Positions 58,589-64,000 of a stretch of DNA of 64,000 bases are shown here, piece by piece (the stretch's first letter is position 1; every line of letters starts with the position of its first letter). The notes under the pieces were generated by a model. That model did not search any database and was not told the DNA's origin. It saw nothing but the letters and a program-made list of their open reading frames with translations. Where the stretch lies: NCBI GenBank assembly GCA_019059635.1, contig JAGVRJ010000002.1:620001-684000 (forward strand). Reading direction: 5' to 3'. The translations under genes and the position numbers were made by a program. The DNA is from Proales similis. Lineage: Eukaryota > Rotifera > Eurotatoria > Ploima > Proalidae.

Positions 58589-60609
58589 TCAATTTAATTT
58601 ACATTCAAACGCTTTTACATGCGGAAGTTTCAGATTCTCGCCGCCTCTGCTTGCTGCCAGCGGATAGGCGTGAAATTTCTGCTCGTTTTTCAAGCGAAAG
58701 TGGCTCGGCACTTCGACTCGCTTGAGGTCAGATCTTGAATTCTCGTCAGCGATGTATAATTGACTTATACGCGGCTTGACGATTGTAAGATTACGCTTTG
58801 AGTTTCGATTCAGCTCGTTGCCGAACTGGTGCCAAATTGGGTTCACTGATGCAAATTAACCGAGGTGAACTAAGAGAAACGAGCTCGTTATCTAAGGCTG
58901 CACTTACCATGACGATTTCGGAAAAAACTTGTGTTTGATTCGGTGTTTACCATAAGACTTTGACTGCTATTGCTGACAAGAGTGTCGGTATTGCTCAGCT
59001 CTGCTGTGTTCAGCGATGGCTTTTTTTTGCTCAAGTGGACGCGTTTTTGCTCGTTGGGAGCCTTTGAATTGTAGAAGTGATTGTTGCGTCGCGGCGCGGT
59101 CTGGCCGAAAACGTTCGACGAGCTCTCTGACATGGCGTTCAAGTTGATTGTCTTAAGACTGGTCGACTGGAGATCAGTACGCGGAGAAACATCAACTCCC
59201 TCGATTTTCGGAAATTTAATCGGCTTCTTCTCAGACGTGCCGAAATATTGGCTCGGTTGCTGCTGCTGATGATGATGAAGTTTACCCACATTGAACGACT
59301 CGGAGTGCTTGAGTTCAATTTAAAAGAGACTTCAACTTCAAAGCTCATTCTTGCACTTACCATTTTTCCCAGCGGCTTTTTCAGGCCTATCTCACTAGCT
59401 GTATTATTCGAGTTGAACGAGGCCTTTGATTCGCTCAAGTAATTGGCGAACGTTATGTTCAACTTGCTCAAGTTGGACACATTCAGGTGGGAATTTTTAT
59501 TCGAATCGTTTGGATTAGGGGACTTTTCAGTTGTATTGTTCTCGGCGGTGATTAACGAGTCGGCCTGAGCGCTTGAGCTCAGTTTTTCCACGTCCGTGTG
59601 CGAATTTGCTCCGAGCATTTTATTTATCTGACTCTCGTGTGAATGAACAAGATGCTTCATTTTGACAAGAAACTCGTCCACCCACGAGTCGTGTGTAAAG
59701 TATTCATGCTGGAGTAGATCAGTGGCTGTGAGCCGTTCGGTCGGATCTATTGTTAAAGCGTTCAAAATAAATTTACACAGCTGAGGAGAATATTTTTTCA
59801 ATTTGTTCTGGAGCGGCGTAAAATTTTTGACCCTGGGCAGCTTGACGTTGCCGAAAAAGTTGTTGTTGAGAAAATGCTGTTTTAGCGGGTCGGTCAAATC
59901 GCCAAGCGAGTTGATGATCAAATAGAGCTGATCGAGGTCCGATTCACCGGGATAAAGAGGCTTGGAAGTGAGCACCTCGTATGTGAGGACGCCAATCGAC
60001 CATATGTCGACTGGCTTTCCGTATTTGGGATCGCCGACCAAAAGTTCTGGCGACCGGTACCATCTGGTCGCCACGTAGTCCGTGTAGGCTTCACTCGGCT
60101 GCGCTATTTGTCTTGAAAAGCCGAAATCGCACAACTTCACTAAGCCCTCGCCTTTTAACGCAAATCAGAGTTTTGTTCGTTTTCTAGTCGTCAGTGAACT
60201 CACGATTAACAAGAACATTTTCTGGTTTGAGATCTCGATGAATGAAATTGTTCGAATGCATGAACTCTATGCCGCGCACCACCTGGAACATGATCTGACG
60301 TGTGCGCGACTCGCCCAGGCCATATTTGGTTCGTTCAATCTCCTCGAGCAGATTGTGCTCGATGAACTCAAACACCAGATAGATGCGGCGATTTCGACGA
60401 AACACCTCGATCAAATTGACCAGATTCTCATGCCGCAAACTCTTCAAGATCTTAATCTCACGGTTGGCTATTTTGCGAACAGACCTTTCGCTGTCCGACT
60501 CGAGAAACTTTTTAATCGCGACTATCAGGCCACTTCGCTTGTCTCTGCACTTGAGCACGACTCCGTAGCTTCCTTCGCCCACAGTCTGCAGGCTTTCGTA
60601 TCGCTCCAT
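58589..60609 (-). CDS. CDKL2: Cyclin-dependent kinase-like kinase (CDKL2-like)
   Basis: A CMGC Ser/Thr kinase. Four exons, 60204-60609, 59361-60151, 58908-59307 and 58589-58845, encode 617 residues. The kinase domain covers about residues 4-290: Gly loop VGEGSYGVVLKC, VAIKKFLESD with the catalytic Lys, the C-helix REIKILKSLRHENLVNL with a KxxxRE-type signature, HRDLKPENVLVN, DFGFSR, and activation loop EAYTDYVATRWYRSPE with a TDY dual site. The sequence is closest to CDKL2/CDKL1-4 types. The C-terminal half is Ser/Asn-rich and disordered, with a His-Gln run. I chose the start at MERYE by family alignment; an in-frame upstream extension exists but is not conserved in character. Confidence 0.9.
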
Positions 60610-60991
60610 GTTCCACTGCGCTATTCGCTCATAACTAACCGCTGGTTGGCAGGGCTGGCTATCTAACACTCTAAACGTATATAATATTGAGATAAGCAAA
60701 GAGAAGCCACAAGTAGATAAACCTTATCTCTAGGCGACGGCAAATAAAGTGAAAGAGGAGAAATAGCGGCTGCATAGCAACAAAGGTAAAAATAAAGGGC
60801 CAGATGAGCCCGCTCTCTAATACCAGGGAAGTGACATTAGTCATTAACGTCTTGGCAAATAAATCATGTTCATTATTGATTGATTATTCACTGAGGTTCT
60901 GCTTTTTGACTCGGCTAGTCAAGCTGGTTAGACTCGATCCAGCAAATATTTATGTATTCCCGATTAGCAGGTTGGACGAGAAGAAAACTCT

Positions 60992-61018
60992 CCTTCTCTC
61001 TCTCTATATATATATATT
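60992..61018. repeat. CT then TA microsatellite
   Basis: A run of CT dinucleotides passes directly into TA dinucleotides. It is a compound microsatellite in the large intergenic region. Confidence 0.8.
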
Positions 61019-61494
61019 TAACTCTTGACTGGCGCTTCCGCTCTCTGACAATTACAAAGCAGGCAGCGTAAGAGAAAAAGAAAAGACGAATAAATTATTA
61101 AAGGCAAACATAGAGACTTAACAAAGGCCTTAGTGGCAGCGCGGTAAAAAAAAGGGAGAAGAAGAATGTTCAATGAATGAGTGAAAAATGAACAGAAGCC
61201 AAACATGGCAAGAAGAACGGCTCAAGTCGATTCACGTTTTCAGTCAACATTAGAAAAGCTATTTTAATTGGTTGTGTGATGGGTAACATTCTTTCTAATG
61301 CGCAAGGCAATTATCCTGTAATATGGCAGGCAGGCACCATTTTAGGTTTGTAGCTCATTCTGGTGGCAGAAAAAGAATTGTTCCGGCTCAGGCTATTTGA
61401 AATCGCTCGCTATTTAGGGACACTGTTTGTTTGGTAGTTAAATTCTCGACGCGTTGGGCAGAGAAGCTACAAACTAGAAAAATAAGAAAAAGAA

Positions 61495-61518
61495 GCAGAG
61501 AGAGAGGGAGGGAGAGAC
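61495..61518. repeat. GA/GGGA purine tract
   Basis: A purine-only tract of GA and GGGA units. GAGA-type runs are bound by GAGA-factor proteins in insects. Whether that applies here is unknown. Confidence 0.7.
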
Positions 61519-62834
61519 GTGGAGAGGTAAGGAGGGCAGAGAAAAGGCCTGAGTCGACAATCCGAGGCCACTGACGACTCCTTCGAGCTCAATAGTAAAC
61601 AAGAGATTTTGAAACCTGATCAAGAATCAAGACCTAATCGCTCATTCGCTTGGACGATAAATGAAGAATATTGCCCATAGGAAAAGCGGCAAGGTTTCTT
61701 CACGACGCATTTCAAATGCACTCAAAAAGGAGAAGAAAAAAACGTTTGTAAAGATCAGGTAAAAGAAAACCCTGGTGAGACGAGCCCGGCGCTATTTTCG
61801 CACTCGAAATTGAAACATAAATGCGAATCAGTAGAAAAGCGTGCGGCCACTTGACTCGATCGTCGCCGCCTATCTTGTGCTTCCAAGCCCTTTCTGGGCA
61901 GCCATTTGAATGTAATAATCGACACATTAAGTTGCTATTTGAGATAAGTAATTTTTTCTCTTTTATTTGTTCAGCCGACCTCATGCTCCCAGACCTGAGT
62001 GGAAAAAAAAGTATTTTCTTTCTCTCTCTCTCTCTCTGGCTCTGTGTCTCTGTCATCCTCTAAAGTAACGTGTTGTTTTACGGTTGTTATCCACGTTGTC
62101 AAGCGCTTATTAAAACAGTGTGCCGTGTGCGGCCTATAATTTTCAAGATATTAGATAAATAACCCGTGCCTGGTGGCAAACGAACCTGATTGGCAGGATA
62201 TTGCTCGGCGCCTTGCTACGTCAATTTAGAATCGAACCCACGTTCTCTCCCAGTGAGACATGCTCGCTTCTAAGAACCGAAAGAGAACAGAGAGAAAGAG
62301 ACTAATCCTGAAGCCTGTGCTGTCAGATTCATCATTACTTCTTTGAATTTTTCATTAGCGAATCGAACTTTTCCATTTAATTGGCTTTCCATTGATCTCA
62401 AATAGACAAAACTTCTAACCGACTTGGTGAAGCTCGACTCTAGGCCTAATAAAGTGACTAACAAACTATATTTGAAGATTTCAAAAGGACTCTTATGTTT
62501 GAAAAGAATTTCCGTTCAAGATTTTTTGGCTGATACGAAGAAACTGAAACGAATCAGCATGACAGGCAGTTGAAACAAGAATCGAGGCGCTGCGCCAATC
62601 TGGAAGATGGGCATTGCACGACTATTATGCTAATAAATTCAATTTAATTTGACTGATTAGTCAATTTTGAAATGTGAGGAATGCATACGTACCAATTCGG
62701 GTAGTTAAGAGAAATTATTCACGAGCTCGAAGTAGAAAAGAGGCCAACGAAGCAGCTTAGAAGCGTGAAGCAAACGAGGCGCTTTAGCTGAAGGAGAAAC
62801 AGATAAATTGAGAGGCATTGACATTGATCAAACG

Positions 62835-64000
62835 ATGACAAGTATTGCGGCCACCTCATTTCCGTGGCTCAACGCACTGGAGAACGAGTTCGACCGAGCT
62901 TTTGTTGATCTAGACATTTCAATCAATGATCTGTGCGACAATTTCGAGAGCAGCTACTTGGACGAGAACATGAGCCAGTTCTCAGATGTTTGCCACGAGC
63001 GGCTTCAAGTCATTGCTCGAGCTTGGGCCCAGCTGGTTCACAAATCGCAGACGGTATTTCAAGTAAACTGCAAGCTGGAGGCGCAAATAGTCGATCTACG
63101 ATCCGAGCTGAGCCAAGCCGAATCTTATCGAAAGGCGGCCGAGAAAGAAGTGGAAAAGCTTCTGATTCAACTTCATTCTACTCAGCTTGAGCTTCAACAG
63201 TACAAGAATCCCGACAGTTTTGACGAGCCGACCAGTCAAGAAATTCAAAAAAGACTAGAGAACGAGCTCAAGCAGCGATTTGGTCCCGAAAATTATATTC
63301 AGAACGAAGAGAGACTTAAATCTCAGCTTGCCCGTTTGGAGATGGAAAACGAAAAGTTAAAGCAGCAGTTGGTAGACACAAGTTCAGACTTGACCAGCTA
63401 TCGTCTAACAGCCAAGTATTTGGACAAAGAGCTGGCAGGCCGAATTCAACAGATTCAGCTATTCGGCAAGCGTCTTAAAGAATCAGAACATGAGCGCCTC
63501 TGGAATCAAATCGAGTCGGAAATCATTTTAAATCGGCAAAAAACTGTGGTGAGAGCGTGTAGAGCCAAAAGGCGAACGAACGACACGTCGTTGGTAGACA
63601 CTTTGAGAGAGCAAGGTAAACTGAACGTTTCACGAACAGTGAAACTAACTCGCCAGACAGAGAGCGAAGGCATCGGCTTGACTATAACAGGTGAGCTCAA
63701 ATTTCAACTGTCCAGTCATAAAACTGTGTCGATGAAATGTGAAATCTGAAAAGGTGGGAAGGAGCACGGTGTACCGATTATAATCTCTCAGCTTCAGCCA
63801 AACGGTTTGGCCGATCGAAGCAGATCTCTGTTGATCGGCGACGCAATTCTGTCAATAAATGGAACAACACTTCAAGACGCATCGCATTCAGATGCGGTTA
63901 AAATTTTAACCTCCATGGTAGGCAGTCGACCGAGAATATAAGCAAAAAGCAAACCAATTATTTTTTGATTTAAAGAAGAGCAAAGAAATCGAACTTGAGG
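62835..64000 (+). CDS. GOPC: GOPC (PIST/CAL) Golgi PDZ and coiled-coil protein, 3' end outside window
   Basis: A trans-Golgi scaffold that directs the trafficking of membrane cargo through its PDZ domain. Exons in the window: 62835-63690, 63754-63917 and 63976 to beyond 64000. The N-terminus PWLNALENEFDRAFVDLDI matches human WLEVLEKEFDKAFVDVDL. A coiled coil (about 60-225) includes KLEAQIVDLRSELS and the hallmark LAAKYLDKELAGRIQQIQL-like TAKYLDKELAGRIQQIQLFG. The PDZ domain begins GIGLTITGGKEHGVPIIISQ and continues with SLLIGDAILSINGTTL, DAVKILTSM and KSKEIELE. The ATG at 62835 is the first in frame. Confidence 0.95.

Larger units (their letters stand above)
60610..62834. other. Large divergent intergenic region before GOPC
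   Basis: The largest gap in the window, 2.2 kb, between the CDKL2-like gene and GOPC. It must hold both promoters. It carries a CT/TA run near 60992-61018, a GA/GGGA run near 61495-61516, and a CT run near 62019-62038. No supported ORF, RNA or mobile element was found. A T-loop-like GGTTCGATTC on the minus strand near 62230-62240 does not form a tRNA. Confidence 0.5.

Noticed and set aside
62190-62270. tRNA-like T-loop (GGTTCGATTC on the minus strand)
   Set aside because: The flanking bases do not pair to make a T stem, and no acceptor stem or matching D arm could be found.
1-64000. CRISPR arrays, insertion sequences, retroelements, rRNA
   Set aside because: I looked for direct-repeat arrays, transposase or reverse transcriptase motifs and rRNA-like blocks and saw none. 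The window is ordinary gene-dense animal DNA.

Overview
This window is animal nuclear DNA. Nearly every gene is a recognisable metazoan gene split by short GT-AG introns: ankyrin, SUN protein, Sec24, jouberin (AHI1), BRCA1, vitamin K gamma-carboxylase, a CYP4 P450, GOPC and others. There is no bacterial-type operon, no transposon and no CRISPR. The genome is compact. In the genes whose introns I placed, most are about 53 to 67 bases, genes alternate freely between strands, and many 3' ends lie 120 to 400 bases apart. This fits a small-genome invertebrate, perhaps an ecdysozoan such as a mite or tardigrade, but the lineage cannot be fixed from the sequence alone.

Layout: 1-11167 (minus) is a giant ankyrin gene that runs off the left edge. 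12769-13143 (minus) is a small secreted peptide-like gene. It is followed by MRPS10 (plus), an intronless neuropeptide-type GPCR (minus), PA2G4 (plus), SDHC (plus), an unrecognised 394-residue protein (plus), BRCA1 (minus), OSGEP (minus), TMEM165 (minus), ZC4H2 (minus), NDUFAF4 (plus), SEC24 (plus), a SUN-domain protein (minus), PRPF19 (plus), AHI1 (minus), LTO1 (plus), a transgelin/calponin-like protein (minus), a CYP4 P450 (plus), GGCX (minus), a condensation/acyltransferase-like protein (plus), a BTB-BACK-Kelch protein (plus), an unrecognised QYVYA-rich protein (plus), a CDKL2-like kinase (minus) and the 5' part of GOPC (plus, running off the right edge).

The genes do not form one pathway. 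They mix housekeeping functions with cytoskeletal and signalling genes. Housekeeping examples are KEOPS tRNA modification (OSGEP), the mitochondrial ribosome (MRPS10), respiratory complexes I and II (NDUFAF4, SDHC), splicing (PRPF19), COPII export (SEC24) and Golgi ion transport (TMEM165). I found no convincing multi-gene novel system. The most interesting items are the secreted peptide precursor ending in an amidation-like GK, the acyltransferase-like gene, the two unrecognised proteins, the compact BRCA1 ortholog, and the mosaic exon structure of the ankyrin repeats with a 24-base microexon.

Exon joins were made by hand from splice sites, reading phase and protein-family continuity. They are predictions. 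Protein lengths are for the spliced models.
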